Shown: piece after piece, positions 33,522 to 34,093 of the stretch | How positions within the stretch are numbered: the stretch's first letter is position 1 | Layout of the letters: each line of letters opens with the position of its first letter | Assembly: GCF_025351285.1 (NCBI RefSeq) | Contig: NZ_JANXWG010000091.1 | Span: forward strand, 1-34,093 | Direction of reading: 5' to 3' | DNA: 34,093 nucleotides | Origin: Novosphingobium sp. | GTDB taxonomy: Bacteria > Pseudomonadota > Alphaproteobacteria > Sphingomonadales > Sphingomonadaceae | Made by a program: the position numbers and the translations under genes | The notes under the pieces: model-generated | What the model was told of the DNA's origin: nothing | Database searches by the model: none | What the model saw: the letters and a program-made list of their open reading frames with translations, nothing else

Positions 33522-33549
33522 CTGAAATTCACGAAAGAGCGAATTTCAG
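33522..33549. terminator. Hairpin after the kinase gene (terminator-like, related to the one after rpmI)
   Basis: CTGAAATTCAC and GCGAATTTCAG form an 11-base arm pair (10 of 11 matching) around the loop GAAAGA, 13 bases after the kinase stop. It lacks a following T run, so termination is uncertain. The core AAATTC-C-G-AAGAGCGAATTT recurs after rpmI. Confidence 0.5.
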
Positions 33550-33693
33550 GCCGGCACCGCTTCAGCGCTTCACCCTTGCTTTCCGCGCCGATCCGCTTTA
33601 GGGGCGCGCGCTTCACGACACGTGATTGAACAACCGGCCTGGCCATCAGGGCTGCCACGGCTGGTTCAGCGCGTCTGACCAAAGGAGATGAAA

Positions 33694-33894
33694 ATGCCCA
33701 AGCTCAAGACCAAGAGCGGTATCAAGAAGCGGGTCAAGTTCACCGCGACCGGCAAAGTAAAGCACGGCGCGGTCGGCAAGCGCCACCGATTGATGAGCCA
33801 CAATGCCAAGTACATCCGCCAGCACCGCGGCACCAGCGTGATCTCTGATGCAGATGCAAAGACGATCAAGAAGTGGGCGCCCTACGGGCTTTAA
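33694..33894 (+). CDS. rpmI: 50S ribosomal protein L35
   Basis: The 66-residue basic protein has the full L35 sequence pattern: MPKLKTKSGIKKRVKFTATG, KVKHGAVGKRHRLMSHNAKY and a C-terminal TIKKWAPYGL. ATG 33694 has AGGAG with a 6-base gap; ATG 33688 lies within the ribosome binding site. In most bacteria rplT (L20) follows directly, but here the gene is followed by a hairpin, a long inverted repeat and a gene on the opposite strand, so L20 must be encoded elsewhere. No infC or pheST is in view. Confidence 0.97.
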   Translation: MPKLKTKSGIKKRVKFTATGKVKHGAVGKRHRLMSHNAKYIRQHRGTSVISDADAKTIKKWAPYGL

Positions 33895-33904
33895 TTGGCT
33901 GGGA

Positions 33905-33930
33905 TAAAATTCGCGGAAGAGCGAATTTTA
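33905..33930 (+). terminator. Hairpin after rpmI
   Basis: TAAAATTCGC (33905-33914) and GCGAATTTTA (33921-33930) form a perfect 10-base-pair stem with the loop GGAAGA, starting 11 bases after the rpmI stop. The 3' arm ends in TTTTA, so it is a plausible intrinsic terminator. Confidence 0.6.
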
Positions 33931-33943
33931 TAGCCTGTTCCGT

Positions 33944-34007
33944 CCCGCTCCCCCGGCCCAACCACCCACAGGGTACCTTAAATGGGCGGTTGGGCCGGGG
34001 GAGCGGG
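33944..34007. terminator. Long GC-rich inverted repeat between convergent genes
   Basis: The 24-base arms 33944-33967 and 33984-34007 are inverted copies with one mismatch and a 16-base loop. It lies between rpmI (plus) and the end of the minus-strand gene at 34028, where it could stop transcription from both sides. No T run flanks it, so it may instead be a REP-like repeat. Confidence 0.55.
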
Positions 34008-34027
34008 CCGGTGCCGAACGCCAACAC

Positions 34028-34093
34028 TCAAAAATCCGCGGTGATATAGGCCTGGGCGTTGCGCCCGGAATTGGTGCCATAGACCCCGCTGCC
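34028..34093 (-). CDS. C-terminal end of a probable outer-membrane beta-barrel protein (partial)
   Basis: The frame enters from the right edge and ends at TGA (plus 34028-34030). The last 21 residues, GSGVYGTNSGRNAQ followed by AYITADF, finish in an amphipathic strand with terminal phenylalanine. That is the signature of outer-membrane beta-barrels such as TonB-dependent receptors, recognised by the Bam machinery. With so little sequence the family cannot be fixed. Confidence 0.5.
   Translation of the reverse strand, partial: GSGVYGTNSGRNAQAYITADF

Overview
The window is a high-GC chromosomal segment that reads as an alphaproteobacterium of the order Sphingomonadales (Novosphingobium/Sphingopyxis-like). 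The grounds are the gene content (DUF3297 protein, short GlnRS/GluRS-type gltX, fbc operon order Rieske-cytochrome b-cytochrome c1, alphaproteobacterial L35), the codon use and the protein sequences. The genus is inferred from overall resemblance only. Apart from a truncated IS3-type element at the left edge, nearly everything is dense core-genome housekeeping sequence. I see no prophage, CRISPR array, integron or defence island.

Left edge (1-600): the 3' end of an IS3-family transposase abuts the broken 3' end of an unidentified gene, followed by tRNA-Val(CAC) on the minus strand. From 592 to 8262 lies a DUF3297 gene, then a LysR regulator diverging from a valine-catabolism cluster: mmsA, a RidA-like gene, a small I78-type inhibitor lipoprotein, an acyl-CoA dehydrogenase (isobutyryl-CoA type), 3-hydroxyisobutyryl-CoA hydrolase, enoyl-CoA hydratase and mmsB. 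Together these cover isobutyryl-CoA to propionyl-CoA. A near-palindrome between the LysR gene and mmsA is the likely operator, and a strong hairpin covers the mmsB ribosome binding site.

Middle (8259-18651): a secreted CHAP-domain hydrolase (minus), the ribosome-assembly GTPase der, a SulP anion transporter translationally coupled to a ParB-like protein, apt, and the cytochrome bc1 operon (minus) with a clear intrinsic terminator. A 335-base structured gap with no gene follows, then a midA/NDUFAF7-type methyltransferase directly abutting lgt.

Right half (18799-34093): a fatty-acyl-CoA synthetase, glnD, a secreted cupin, gltX, a small unknown gene whose promoter is bracketed by two matching Fur-like palindromes, nadE (with two long G/C homopolymers), prs, a 580-base stretch with an apparently decayed reading frame, an AraC regulator, hisN, a Sel1-like secreted protein, a gamma-glutamylcyclotransferase-like protein, an orphan GAF-HisKA_2 histidine kinase, rpmI flanked by two related hairpins and not followed by rplT, and the last codons of a probable outer-membrane protein.

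The observations I rate highest are the dual-operator promoter at 25813-25873, the SulP/ParB-like coupling, the structured gene-free stretch upstream of the bc1 operon, and the stranded rpmI with its paired hairpins. No complete new system is evident. All family assignments come from reading the sequence and have not been checked by database search.
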